A stretch of 64,000 nt of DNA from the NCBI RefSeq assembly GCF_029227915.1, contig NC_079876.1, positions 33,339,828 through 33,403,827 on the forward strand, written 5' to 3'. Shown in pieces: positions 11,936-24,681 of this stretch; the stretch's first letter is position 1; each line of letters opens with the position of its first letter. A program made the position numbers and the translations under genes. The notes below the pieces were generated by a model. The model was not told the origin of the DNA. It saw only the letters and a list, made by a program, of their open reading frames with translations, and searched no databases. This stretch comes from Hydractinia symbiolongicarpus (taxonomy: Eukaryota > Cnidaria > Hydrozoa > Anthoathecata > Hydractiniidae).

Positions 11936-14570
11936 TCATTTCCAGAACGATTTTTTAAATTATTTTTTTACCACTAAAACGCATAAGACTTGTAACTTTT
12001 AAAAATGTTTTCATTTTTGATGAAACGCTGAATAAAAGAAGTTTAATCGTCGGCAAACGAAAACCCGCGATTTCCCGTAAATCCCGGGCTTGGCCCGTAT
12101 AGTCAAAAGTATACAAAGAAAGTACCCAGGGAGTAAACTTATTTCCCGAACGATTTTTTAAATTACTTTTTCACCACTAAAACGCATGAGACTTGTAGTT
12201 TTTAAAAATGTTTTCATTTTTGATGAGACGCTGAATAAAAGAAGTTAAATCGCCGGCAAACGAAAACCTGCGATTTCCCGTAAATCCTGGACTCGGCCCG
12301 TATAGTCAAAAGTATACAAAGAAAGTACCCAGTGAGTAAACTCATTTCCCAAACGATTTTTTAAATTTTTATTTCACCACTAAAACCCATGAGACTTGTA
12401 GTTTTTAAAAATGTTTTCATTTTTGATGAGACGCTGAATAAAAGAAGTTTAATCGCCGGCAAACGAAAACCCGCGATTTCCCACAAATCCCTGACTCGCC
12501 CTTTATAGTTAAAAGTATACAAGGAAAGTACCCAGTGAGTAAACTCATTTCCCGAACGAATTTTTAAATTATTTTTTCACCACTAAAACGTATGAGACTT
12601 GTAGTTTTCAAAAATGTTTTCATTTTTGATAAGACGCTGAATAAAAGAAGTTTAATCGCCGGCAAACGAAAACCTGCGATTTCCCGTAAATCCCGGACTC
12701 GGCCCGTATAGTCAAAAGTATACAAAGAAAGTACCCTGTGAGTAAACTCATTTCCAGAACGATTTTTTAAATTATTTTTTTACCACTAAAACGCATAAGA
12801 CTTGTAACTTTTAAAAATGTTTTCATTTTTGATGAAACGCTGAATAAAAGAAGTTTAATCGTCGGCAAACGAAAACCCGCGATTTCCCGTAAATCCCGGA
12901 CTGGACCCGTATAGTCAAAAGTATACAGAGAAAGTACCCAGGGAGTAAAGTCATTTCCCGAACGATTTTTTATATTATTTTTTTGCCACTAAACGCATGA
13001 GACTTGTAGTTTTCAAAAATATTTTCATATTTGATGGGACGCTGAATAAAAGAAGTTTAATCGTCGGCAAACTAAAATCCGCGATTTCCCGTAAATCCCG
13101 GGCTCGGCCCGTATAGTCAAAAGTATACAAAAAAGTACCCAGGGAGTAAACTCATTTCCCGAACGATTTTTTAAATTATTTTTTCACCACTAAAACGCAT
13201 GAGACTTGTAGTTTTCAAAAATGTTTTCATTTTTGATGAGACGCTGAATAAAAGAAGTTTAATCGCCGGCAAACGAAAACCCGCCATTTCCCGTAAACCC
13301 CGGACTCGACCGTATAGTCAAAAGTATACAAAGAAAGTACCCAGGGAGTAAACTCATTTCCCGAACGATTTTTTTTATTATTTTTTTACCACTAAACGCA
13401 TGAGACAGGTAGTTTTCAAAAATATTTTCATATTTGATGGGACGCTGAATAAAAGAAGTTTAATCGCCGGCAAACGAAATCCCGCGTTTTCCCGTAAATC
13501 CGGGGCTTGGCTCGTATAGTCGAATGTATACAAAGAAAGTACCCAGGAAGTAAACTCATTTCCCGAACGATTTTTTAAATTTTTTTTTCACCACTAAAAC
13601 GCATGAGACTTGTAGTTTTCAAAAATGTTTTCATTTTTGATGAGACGCTTAATGAAAGAGGTTTAATCGCCGGAAAACGAAAACCCGCGATTTCCCGTAA
13701 ATCCCAGGCTTGGCCCGTATAGTCGAATGTATACAAAGAAAGTACCCTGTGAGTAAACTCATTTCCAGAACGATTTTTTAAATTATTTTTTTACCACTAA
13801 AACGCATAAGACTTGTAACTTTTAAAAATGTTTTCATTTTTGATGAAACGCTGAATAAAAGAAGTTTAATCGTCGGCAAACGAAAACCCGCGATTTCCCG
13901 TAAATCCCGGGCTTGGCCCGTATAGTCAAAAGTATACAAAGAAAGTACCCAGGGAGTAAACTTATTTCCCGAACGATTTTTTAAATTACTTTTTCACCAC
14001 TAAAACGCATGAGACTTGTAGTTTTTAAAAATGTTTTCATTTTTGATGAGACGCTGAATAAAAGAAGTTAAATCGCCGGCAAACGAAAACCTGCGATTTC
14101 CCGTAAATCCTGGACTCGGCCCGTATAGTCAAAAGTATACAAAGAAAGTACCCAGTGAGTAAACTCATTTCCCAAACGATTTTTTAAATTTTTATTTCAC
14201 CACTAAAACCCATGAGACTTGTAGTTTTTAAAAATGTTTTCATTTTTGATGAGACGCTGAATAAAAGAAGTTTAATCGCCGGCAAACGAAAACCCGCGAT
14301 TTCCCACAAATCCCTGACTCGCCCTTTATAGTTAAAAGTATACAAGGAAAGTACCCAGTGAGTAAACTCATTTCCCGAACGAATTTTTAAATTATTTTTT
14401 CACCACTAAAACGTATGAGACTTGTAGTTTTCAAAAATGTTTTCATTTTTGATAAGACGCTGAATAAAAGAAGTTTAATCGCCGGCAAACGAAAACCTGC
14501 GATTTCCCGTAAATCCCGGACTCGGCCCGTATAGTCAAAAGTATACAAAGAAAGTACCCAGGGTGTAAAC
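10925..14570 (+). repeat. Nine-monomer HOR, 1,823-bp period, two copies
   Basis: Nine consecutive starts from 10,925 to 12,545 recur exactly 1,823 bp on, from 12,748 to 14,368. Diagnostic traits include GTAAACTTATTTCC, the CCCACAAATCCCTGACTCG segment with CCTTTATAG (12,479 and 14,304), GCATAAGACTTGTAAC, and the AAAAAAGTACCC linker. The first monomer of each copy differs at its front end, which places the exchange point there. Confidence 0.9.
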
Positions 14571-17257
14571 TCATTTCCCGAACGATTTTTTAAATTTTTT
14601 TTTTATCACTAAAACGCATGACACTTGTAGTTTTCAAAAATGTTTTCATCTTTGATGAGACGCTGAATAAAAGAAGTTTAATCGCCGGCAATCGAAAACC
14701 TGCGATTTCCCGTAAATCCCGGACTCGGCCCGTATAGTCAAAACTATACAAAGAAAGTACCCAGGGAGTAAACTCATTTCCAGAACGATTTTTTAAATTA
14801 TTTTTTCACCACTAAAACGCATAAGACTTGTAGTTTTTAAAAATGTTTTCATTTTTGATAAGACGCTGAATAAAAGAAGTTTAATCGCCGGCAAACGAAA
14901 ACCCGCAATTTCCCGTAAATCCCGGGCTTGGCCCGTACAGTCAAAAGTATACAAAGAAAGTACTCAGGGAGTAAACTCATTTCCCGAACGATTTTTTAAA
15001 TTACTTTTTCACCACTAAAACGCATGAGACTTGTAGTTTTTAAAAATGTTTTCATTTTTGATGAGAGGCTGAATAAAAGAAGTTTAATCGCCGGCAAACG
15101 AAAACCCGCGATTTCCCGTAAATCCCGGGCTTGGCCTGTATAGTCAAAAGTATACAAAGAAAGTACCCAGGGAGTAAACTCATTTCCCGAACGATTTTTT
15201 AAATTACTTTTTCACCACTAAAACGCATGAGACTTGTAGTTTTTAAAAATGTTTTCATTTTTGATGAGACGCTGAAGAAAAGAAGTTTAATCGCCGGCAA
15301 ACGAAAACCCGCGATTTCCCGTAAATCCTGGACTCGGCCCGTATAGTCAAAAGTATACAAAGAAAGTACCCAGTGAGTAAACTCATTTCCCAAACGATTT
15401 TTTAAATTTTTATTTCACCACTAAAACCCATGAGACTTGTAGTTTTTAAAAATGTTTTCATTTTTGATGAGACGCTGAATAAAAGAAGTTTAATCGCCGG
15501 CAAACGAAAACCCGCGATTTCCCGTAAATCCCTGACTCGGCCGGTATAGTTAAAAGTATACAAGGAAAGTACCCAGTGAGTAAACTCATTTCCCGAACGA
15601 ATTTTTAAATTATTTTTTCACCACTAAAACGCATGAGACTTGTAGTTTTCAAAAATGTTTTCATTTTTGATAAGACGCTGAATAAAAGAAGTTTAATCGC
15701 CGGCAAACGAAAACCTTCGATTTCCCGTAAATCCCGGACTCGGCCCGTATAGTCAAAAGTATACAAAGAAAGTACCCAGGGTGTAAACTCATTTCCCGAA
15801 CTATTTTTTAAATTATTTTTTTACCACTAAAACGCATGAGACTTGTAGTTTTCAAAAATGTTTTCATCTTTGATGAGACGCTGAATAAAAGAAGTTTAAT
15901 CGCCGGCAAACGAAAACCTGCGATTTCCGTAAATCCCGTACTCGGCCCGTATAGTCAAAAGTATACAAAGAAAGTACCCAGGGAGTAAACTCATTTCCCA
16001 AACGATTTTTTAAACTATTATTTCACCACTAAAGCCCATGAGACTTGTAGTTTTTAAAAATGTTTTCATTTTTAATGAGACGCTAAATAAAAGAGGTTTA
16101 ATCGCCGGCAAACGAAAACCCGCAATTTCCCGTAAATCCCGGTCTCGGCCCGTATAGTCAAAAGTATACAAGGAAAGTACCCAGTGAGTAAACTCATTTC
16201 CCTAACGAATTTTTAAATTATTTTTTCACCACTAAAACGCATGAGACTTGTAGTTTTCAAAAATGTTTTCATTTTTAATGAGACGCTGAATAAAAGAAGT
16301 TTAATCGCCGGCAAACGAAAACCTGCGATTTCCCGTAAATCCCGGACTCGGCCCGTGTAGTCAAAAGTATGCAAAGAGAGTACCCAGGGTGTAAACTCAT
16401 TTATCGAACGATTTTTTAAATTATCTTTTCACCACTAAAACGCATGAGACTTGTAATTTTCAAAAATGTTTTCATTTTTGATGAGACGCTGAATAAAAGA
16501 AGTTTAATCGCCGGCAAACGAAAACCCGCGATTTCCCGTAAATCCCGGGCTTGGCCCGTATAGTCAAAAGTATACAAAGAAAGTACCCAGGGAGTAAACT
16601 CATTTCCCGAACGATTTTTTAAATTACTTTTTCACCACTAAAACGCATGAGACTTGTAGTTTTTAAAAATGTTTTCATTTTTGATGAGACGCTGAATAAA
16701 AGAAGTTTAATCGCCGGCAAACGAAAACCCGCGATTTCCCGTAAATCCCTGACTCGGCCGGTATAGTTAAAAGTATACAAGGAAAGTACCCAGTGAGTAA
16801 ACTCATTTCCCGAACGAATTTTTAAATTATTTTTTCACCACTAAAACGCATGAGACTTGTAGTTTTCAAAAATGTTTTCATTTTTGATAAGACGCTGAAT
16901 AAAAGAAGTTTAATCGCCGGCAAACGAAAACCTTCGATTTCCCGTAAATCCCGGACTCGGCCCGTATAGTCAAAAGTATACAAAGAAAGTACCCAGGGTG
17001 TAAACTCATTTCCCGAACTATTTTTTAAATTATTTTTTTACCACTAAAACGCATGAGACTTGTAGTTTTCAAAAATGTTTTCATCTTTGATGAGACGCTG
17101 AATAAAAGAAGTTTAATCGCCGGCAAACGAAAACCTGCGATTTCCGTAAATCCCGTACTCGGCCCGTATAGTCAAAAGTATACAAAGAAAGTACCCAGGG
17201 AGTAAACTCATTTCCCAAACGATTTTTTAAACTATTATTTCACCACTAAAGCCCATG
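13000..17257 (+). repeat. 21-monomer HOR unit, copy 1 (4.26 kb)
   Basis: This unit is repeated immediately downstream with an offset of 4,257-4,258 bp for its first part and 4,664 bp for the rest. It contains an internal six-monomer repeat: 15,586, 15,789 and 15,991 recur at 16,803, 17,006 and 17,208 (1,217 bp). The two copies look over 99% identical by eye. Differences noticed include GAAGAAAAG against GAATAAAAG near 15,274 and TACTCAGGG against TACCCAGGG near 14,961. Confidence 0.9.
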
Positions 17258-20200
17258 AGACTTGTAGTTTTCAAAAATATTTTCATATTTGATGGGACGC
17301 TGAATAAAAGAAGTTTAATCGTCGGCAAACTAAAATCCGCGATTTCCCGTAAATCCCGGGCTCGGCCCGTATAGTCAAAAGTATACAAAAAAGTACCCAG
17401 GGAGTAAACTCATTTCCCGAACGATTTTTTAAATTATTTTTTCACCACTAAAACGCATGAGACTTGTAGTTTTCAAAAATGTTTTCATTTTTGATGAGAC
17501 GCTGAATAAAAGAAGTTTAATCGCCGGCAAACGAAAACCCGCCATTTCCCGTAAACCCCGGACTCGACCGTATAGTCAAAAGTATACAAAGAAAGTACCC
17601 AGGGAGTAAACTCATTTCCCGAACGATTTTTTTTATTATTTTTTTACCACTAAACGCATGAGACAGGTAGTTTTCAAAAATATTTTCATATTTGATGGGA
17701 CGCTGAATAAAAGAAGTTTAATCGCCGGCAAACGAAATCCCGCGTTTTCCCGTAAATCCGGGGCTTGGCTCGTATAGTCGAATGTATACAAAGAAAGTAC
17801 CCAGGGAGTAAACTCATTTCCCGAACGATTTTTTAAATTTTTTTTTCACCACTAAAACGCATGAGACTTGTAGTTTTCAAAAATGTTTTCATTTTTGATG
17901 AGACGCTTAATGAAAGAGGTTTAATCGCCGGAAAACGAAAACCCGCGATTTCCCGTAAATCCCAGGCTTGGCCCGTATAGTCGAATGTATACAAAGAAAG
18001 TACCCTGTGAGTAAACTCATTTCCAGAACGATTTTTTAAATTATTTTTTTACCACTAAAACGCATAAGACTTGTAACTTTTAAAAATGTTTTCATTTTTG
18101 ATGAAACGCTGAATAAAAGAAGTTTAATCGTCGGCAAACGAAAACCCGCGATTTCCCGTAAATCCCGGGCTTGGCCCGTATAGTCAAAAGTATACAAAGA
18201 AAGTACCCAGGGAGTAAACTTATTTCCCGAACGATTTTTTAAATTACTTTTTCACCACTAAAACGCATGAGACTTGTAGTTTTTAAAAATGTTTTCATTT
18301 TTGATGAGACGCTGAATAAAAGAAGTTAAATCGCCGGCAAACGAAAACCTGCGATTTCCCGTAAATCCTGGACTCGGCCCGTATAGTCAAAAGTATACAA
18401 AGAAAGTACCCAGTGAGTAAACTCATTTCCCAAACGATTTTTTAAATTTTTATTTCACCACTAAAACCCATGAGACTTGTAGTTTTTAAAAATGTTTTCA
18501 TTTTTGATGAGACGCTGAATAAAAGAAGTTTAATCGCCGGCAAACGAAAACCCGCGATTTCCCACAAATCCCTGACTCGCCCTTTATAGTTAAAAGTATA
18601 CAAGGAAAGTACCCAGTGAGTAAACTCATTTCCCGAACGAATTTTTAAATTATTTTTTCACCACTAAAACGTATGAGACTTGTAGTTTTCAAAAATGTTT
18701 TCATTTTTGATAAGACGCTGAATAAAAGAAGTTTAATCGCCGGCAAACGAAAACCTGCGATTTCCCGTAAATCCCGGACTCGGCCCGTATAGTCAAAAGT
18801 ATACAAAGAAAGTACCCAGGGTGTAAACTCATTTCCCGAACGATTTTTTAAATTTTTTTTTTATCACTAAAACGCATGACACTTGTAGTTTTTAAAAATG
18901 TTTTCATTTTTGATGAGACGCTGAATAAAAGAAGTTTAATCGCCGGCAAACGAAAACCCGCGATTTCCCACAAATCCCTGACTCGCCCTTTATAGTTAAA
19001 AGTATACAAGGAAAGTACCCAGTGAGTAAACTCATTTCCCGAACGAATTTTTAAATTATTTTTTCACCACTAAAACGTATGAGACTTGTAGTTTTCAAAA
19101 ATGTTTTCATTTTTGATAAGACGCTGAATAAAAGAAGTTTAATCGCCGGCAAACGAAAACCTGCGATTTCCCGTAAATCCCGGACTCGGCCCGTATAGTC
19201 AAAAGTATACAAAGAAAGTACCCAGGGTGTAAACTCATTTCCCGAACGATTTTTTAAATTTTTTTTTTATCACTAAAACGCATGACACTTGTAGTTTTCA
19301 AAAATGTTTTCATCTTTGATGAGACGCTGAATAAAAGAAGTTTAATCGCCGGCAATCGAAAACCTGCGATTTCCCGTAAATCCCGGACTCGGCCCGTATA
19401 GTCAAAACTATACAAAGAAAGTACCCAGGGAGTAAACTCATTTCCAGAACGATTTTTTAAATTATTTTTTCACCACTAAAACGCATAAGACTTGTAGTTT
19501 TTAAAAATGTTTTCATTTTTGATAAGACGCTGAATAAAAGAAGTTTAATCGCCGGCAAACGAAAACCCGCAATTTCCCGTAAATCCCGGGCTTGGCCCGT
19601 ACAGTCAAAAGTATACAAAGAAAGTACCCAGGGAGTAAACTCATTTCCCGAACGATTTTTTAAATTACTTTTTCACCACTAAAACGCATGAGACTTGTAG
19701 TTTTTAAAAATGTTTTCATTTTTGATGAGAGGCTGAATAAAAGAAGTTTAATCGCCGGCAAACGAAAACCCGCGATTTCCCGTAAATCCCGGGCTTGGCC
19801 TGTATAGTCAAAAGTATACAAAGAAAGTACCCAGGGAGTAAACTCATTTCCCGAACGATTTTTTAAATTACTTTTTCACCACTAAAACGCATGAGACTTG
19901 TAGTTTTTAAAAATGTTTTCATTTTTGATGAGACGCTGAATAAAAGAAGTTTAATCGCCGGCAAACGAAAACCCGCGATTTCCCGTAAATCCTGGACTCG
20001 GCCCGTATAGTCAAAAGTATACAAAGAAAGTACCCAGTGAGTAAACTCATTTCCCAAACGATTTTTTAAATTTTTATTTCACCACTAAAACCCATGAGAC
20101 TTGTAGTTTTTAAAAATGTTTTCATTTTTGATGAGACGCTGAATAAAAGAAGTTTAATCGCCGGCAAACGAAAACCCGCGATTTCCCGTAAATCCCTGAC

Positions 20201-21921
20201 TCGGCCGGTATAGTTAAAAGTATACAAGGAAAGTACCCAGTGAGTAAACTCATTTCCCGAACGAATTTTTAAATTATTTTTTCACCACTAAAACGCATGA
20301 GACTTGTAGTTTTCAAAAATGTTTTCATTTTTGATAAGACGCTGAATAAAAGAAGTTTAATCGCCGGCAAACGAAAACCTTCGATTTCCCGTAAATCCCG
20401 GACTCGGCCCGTATAGTCAAAAGTATACAAAGAAAGTACCCAGGGTGTAAACTCATTTCCCGAACTATTTTTTAAATTATTTTTTTACCACTAAAACGCA
20501 TGAGACTTGTAGTTTTCAAAAATGTTTTCATCTTTGATGAGACGCTGAATAAAAGAAGTTTAATCGCCGGCAAACGAAAACCTGCGATTTCCGTAAATCC
20601 CGTACTCGGCCCGTATAGTCAAAAGTATACAAAGAAAGTACCCAGGGAGTAAACTCATTTCCCAAACGATTTTTTAAACTATTATTTCACCACTAAAGCC
20701 CATGAGACTTGTAGTTTTTAAAAATGTTTTCATTTTTAATGAGACGCTAAATAAAAGAGGTTTAATCGCCGGCAAACGAAAACCCGCAATTTCCCGTAAA
20801 TCCCGGTCTCGGCCCGTATAGTCAAAAGTATACAAGGAAAGTACCCAGTGAGTAAACTCATTTCCCTAACGAATTTTTAAATTATTTTTTCACCACTAAA
20901 ACGCATGAGACTTGTAGTTTTCAAAAATGTTTTCATTTTTAATGAGACGCTGAATAAAAGAAGTTTAATCGCCGGCAAACGAAAACCTGCGATTTCCCGT
21001 AAATCCCGGACTCGGCCCGTGTAGTCAAAAGTATGCAAAGAGAGTACCCAGGGTGTAAACTCATTTATCGAACGATTTTTTAAATTATCTTTTCACCACT
21101 AAAACGCATGAGACTTATAATTTTCAAAAATGTTTTCATTTTTGATGAGACGCTGAATAAAAGAAGTTTAATCGCCGGCAAACGAAAACCCGCGATTTCC
21201 CGTAAATCCCGGGCTTGGCCCGTATAGTCAAAAGTATACAAAGAAAGTACCCAGGGAGTAAACTCATTTCCCGAACGATTTTTTAAATTACTTTTTCACC
21301 ACTAAAACGCATGAGACTTGTAGTTTTTAAAAATGTTTTCATTTTTGATGAGACGCTGAATAAAAGAAGTTTAATCGCCGGCAAACGAAAACCCGCGATT
21401 TCCCGTAAATCCCTGACTCGGCCGGTATAGTTAAAAGTATACAAGGAAAGTACCCAGTGAGTAAACTCATTTCCCGAACGAATTTTTAAATTATTTTTTC
21501 ACCACTAAAACGCATGAGACTTGTAGTTTTCAAAAATGTTTTCATTTTTGATAAGACGCTGAATAAAAGAAGTTTAATCGCCGGCAAACGAAAACCTTCG
21601 ATTTCCCGTAAATCCCGGACTCGGCCCGTATAGTCAAAAGTATACAAAGAAAGTACCCAGGGTGTAAACTCATTTCCCGAACTATTTTTTAAATTATTTT
21701 TTTACCACTAAAACGCATGAGACTTGTAGTTTTCAAAAATGTTTTCATCTTTGATGAGACGCTGAATAAAAGAAGTTTAATCGCCGGCAAACGAAAACCT
21801 GCGATTTCCGTAAATCCCGTACTCGGCCCGTATAGTCAAAAGTATACAAAGAAAGTACCCAGGGAGTAAACTCATTTCCCAAACGATTTTTTAAACTATT
21901 ATTTCACCACTAAAGCCCATG
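17258..21921 (+). repeat. 21-monomer HOR unit, copy 2, grown to 23 monomers (4.66 kb)
   Basis: Copy 2 starts inside the hybrid monomer at 17,208. Its first ~50 bp are the AAACTATTATTT / AAAGCCCATGAG type; from ACTTGTAGTTTT on it is the CATATTTGATGGG type. Compared with copy 1 it has two extra monomers (18,829-19,234, 406 bp), so the CCCTTTATAG variant occurs twice, near 18,580 and 18,986. The monomer at 18,829 is itself a hybrid, marking the exchange point of that gain. Confidence 0.9.
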
Positions 21922-22480
21922 AGACTTGTAGTTTTTAAAAATGTTTTCATTTTTGATGAGACGCTAAATAAAAGAGGTTTAATCGCCGGCAAACGAAAAC
22001 CCGCAATTTCCCGTAAATCCCGGTCTCGGCCGGTATAGTTAAAAGTATACAAGGAAAGTACCCAGTGAGTAAACTCATTTCCCTAACGAATTTTTAAATT
22101 ATTTTTTCACCACTAAAACGCATGAGACTTGTAGTTTTCAAAAATGTTTTCATTTTTAATGAGACGCTGAATAAAAGAAGTTTAATCGCCGGCAAACGAA
22201 AACCTGTGATTTCCCGTAAATCCCGGACTCGGCCCGTATAGTCAAAAGTATACAAAGAGAGTACCCAGGGTGTAAACTCATTTCTCGAACGATTTTTTAA
22301 ATTATCTTTTCACCACTAAAACTCATGAGACTTGTAGTTTTCAAAAATGTTTTCATTTTTGATGAGACGCTGAATAAAAGAAGTTTAATCGCCGGCAAAC
22401 GAAAACCCGCGATTTCCCGTAAATCCCGGGCTTGGCCCGTATAGTCAAAAGTATACAAAGAAAGTACCCAGGGAGTAAAC
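20250..22480 (+). repeat. Six-monomer HOR, 1,217-bp period
   Basis: Starts 20,250, 20,453, 20,655, 20,858 and 21,061 recur at 21,467, 21,670, 21,872, 22,075 and 22,278, each 1,217 bp on. Markers are CCTTCGATTTCC, GAACTATTTTTTAAATT, CGTACTCGG, AAACTATTATTTC, GCTAAATAAAAGAGG and CCCTAACGAATTTTT. The same six-monomer pattern is present in copy 1 of the 4.26-kb unit, so it predates that duplication. Confidence 0.88.
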
Positions 22481-24677
22481 TCATTTCCTGAACGATTTTT
22501 TAAATTACTTTTTTACCACTAAAACGCATGAGACTTGTAGTTTTTAAAAATGTTTTCATTTTTGATGAGAGGCTGAATAAAAGAAGTTTAATCGCCGGCA
22601 AACGAAAACCCGCGATTTCCCGTAAATCCCGGGCTTGGCCCGTATAGTCAAAAGTATACAAAGAAAGTACCCAGGGAGTAAACTCATTTCCCGAACGATT
22701 TTTTAAATTACTTTTTCACCACTAAAACGCATGAGACTTGTAGTTTTTAAAAATGTTTTCATTTTTGATGAGACGCTAAATAAAAGAAGTTAAATCGCCG
22801 GCAAACGAAAACCTGCGATTTCCCGTAAATCCTGGACTCGGCCCGTATAGTCAAAAGTATACAAAGAAAGTACCCAGTGAGTAAACTCATTTCCCAAACG
22901 ATTTTTTAAATTTTTATTTCACCACTAAAACCCATGAGACTTGTAGTTTTTAAAAATGTTTTCATTTTTGATGAGACGCTGAATAAAAGAAGTTTAATCG
23001 CCGGCAAACGAAAACCCGCGATTTCCCGTAAATCCCGGACTCGGCCGGTATAGTTAAAAGTATACAAGGAAAGTACCCAGTGAGTAAACTCATTTCCCGA
23101 ACGAATTTTTAAATTATTTTTTCACCACTAAAACGCATTAGACTTGTAGTTTTCAAAAATGTTTTCATTTTTGATAAGACGCTGAATAAAAGAAGTTTAA
23201 TCGCCGGCAAACGAAAACCTTCGATTTCCCGTAAATCCCGGACTCGGCCCGTATAGTCAAAAGTATACACAGAAAGTACCCAGGGTGTAAACTCATTTCC
23301 CGAACTATTTTTTAAATTATTTTTTTACCACTAAAACGCATGAGACTTGTAGTTTTCAAAAATGTTTTCATCTTTGATGAGACGCTGAATAAAAGAAGTT
23401 TAATCGCCGGCAAACGAAAACCTGCGATTTCCGTAAATCCCGTACTCGGCCCGTATAGTCAAAAGTATACAAAGAAAGTACCCAGGGAGTAAACTCATTT
23501 CCCAAACGATTTTTTAAACTATTATTTCACCACTAAAGCCCATGAGACTTGTAGTTTTTAAAAATGTTTTCATTTTTGATGAGACGCTAAATAAAAGAGG
23601 TTTGATCGCCGGCAAACGAAAACCCGCAATTTCCCGTAAATCCCGGTCTCGGCCCGTATAGTCAAAAGTATACAAGGAAAGTACCCAGTGAGTAAACTCA
23701 TTTCCCTAACGAATTTTTAAATTATTTTTTCACCACTAAAACGCATGAGACTTGTAGTTTTCAAAAATGTTTTCTTTTTTAATGAGACGCTGAATAAAAG
23801 AAGTTTAATCGCCGGCAAACGAAAACCTGCGATTTCCCGTAAATCCCGGACTCGGCCCGTATAGTCAAAAGTATACAAAGAGAGTACCCAGGGTGTAAAC
23901 TCATTTCTCGAACGATTTTTTAAATTATCTTTTCACCACTAAAACGCATGAGACTTGTAGTTTTCAAAAATGTTTTCATTTTTGATGAGACGCTGAATAA
24001 AAGAAGTTTAATCGCCAGGAAACGAAAACCTGCGATTTCCGTAAATCCCGTACTCGGCCCGTATAGTCAAAAGTATACAAAGAAAGTACCCAGGGAGTAA
24101 ACTCATTTCCCAAACGATTTTTTAAACTATTATTTCACCACTAAAGCCCATGAGACTTGTAGTTTTTAAAAATGTTTTCATTTTTGATGAGACGCTAAAT
24201 AAAAGAGGTTTAATCGCCGGCAAACGAAAACCCGCAATTTCCCGTAAATCCCGGTCTCGGCCCGTATAGTCAAAAGTATACAAGGAAAGTACCCAGTGAG
24301 TAAACTCATTTCCCTAACGAATTTTTAAATTATTTTTTCACCACTAAAACGCATGAGACTTGTAGTTTTCAAAAATGTTTTCTTTTTTAATGAGACGCTG
24401 AATAAAAGAAGTTTAATCGCCGGCAAACGAAAACCTGCGATTTCCCGTAAATCCCGGACTCGGCCCGTATAGTCAAAAGTATACAAAGAGAGTACCCAGG
24501 GTGTAAACTCATTTCTCGAACGATTTTTTAAATTATCTTTTCACCACTAAAACGCATGAGACTTGTAGTTTTCAAAAATGTTTTCATTTTTGATGAAACG
24601 CTGAATAAAAGAAGTTTAATCGCCAGCAAACAAAAAACTGCGATTTCCCGTAAATCCCGGACTCGGCCCGTATAGTC
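22481..24677 (+). repeat. 14-monomer offset copy (2,840 bp) ending in a trimer duplication
   Basis: Starts 22,481 to 23,901 repeat those from 19,641 to 21,061 at a constant 2,840-bp offset. Starts 23,495 and 23,698 then recur at 24,103 and 24,306 (608 bp, trimer), with the hybrid monomer at 23,901 as the join. The last monomer (24,509) has unusual GCAAACAAAAAACTGCG and is cut at the orientation switch. Confidence 0.87.
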
Positions 24678-24681
24678 AAAA
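24678..24681. other. Orientation-switch junction 1 (plus to minus), AAAA microhomology
   Basis: The left side reads TATAGTC then AAAA, where a plus-oriented monomer would continue AGTATAC. The right side continues CATTTTTGAAAAC, where a minus-oriented monomer would be preceded by TG then AAAA. The four A residues fit either side, so the break lies within them. The left breakpoint is at about monomer phase 169-173, and the right side begins at phase 72 on the opposite strand. The flanks are not mirror images: the left belongs to the CCCGGACTCGG type, and the right to a CTGTGAG / GGGCTTGG type. Confidence 0.93.

Larger units (their letters stand above)
1..24681 (+). repeat. Satellite block 1: ~203-bp tandem monomers, plus orientation
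   Basis: The block is 122 head-to-tail copies of one monomer, taken to start at TCATTTCC after GTAAAC. Starts I traced include 1, 203, 407, 599, 802, 1005, 1197 and 1400, and onward to 24,509. Most copies are 202-204 bp; two (407 and 1005) are 192 bp. Subfamilies differ at fixed sites: the box after AAAA (CGCATGAG, CCCATGAG, or GCCCATGAG after AAA); the GCTGAATAAAAG or GCTTAATGAAAG segment; CCCGCG, CCTGCG or CCCGCC; GGACTCGG or GGGCTTGG; GTCAAAAG or GTCGAATG; and CAGGGAG, CTGTGAG or CAGGGTG. I saw no interruption by any other sequence. The first copy starts exactly at base 1, so the array probably continues to the left. Confidence 0.97.

Noticed and set aside
1-24681. CRISPR array
   Set aside because: The repeated unit is ~203 bp with no short constant repeat and variable spacer arrangement; the whole unit is conserved.
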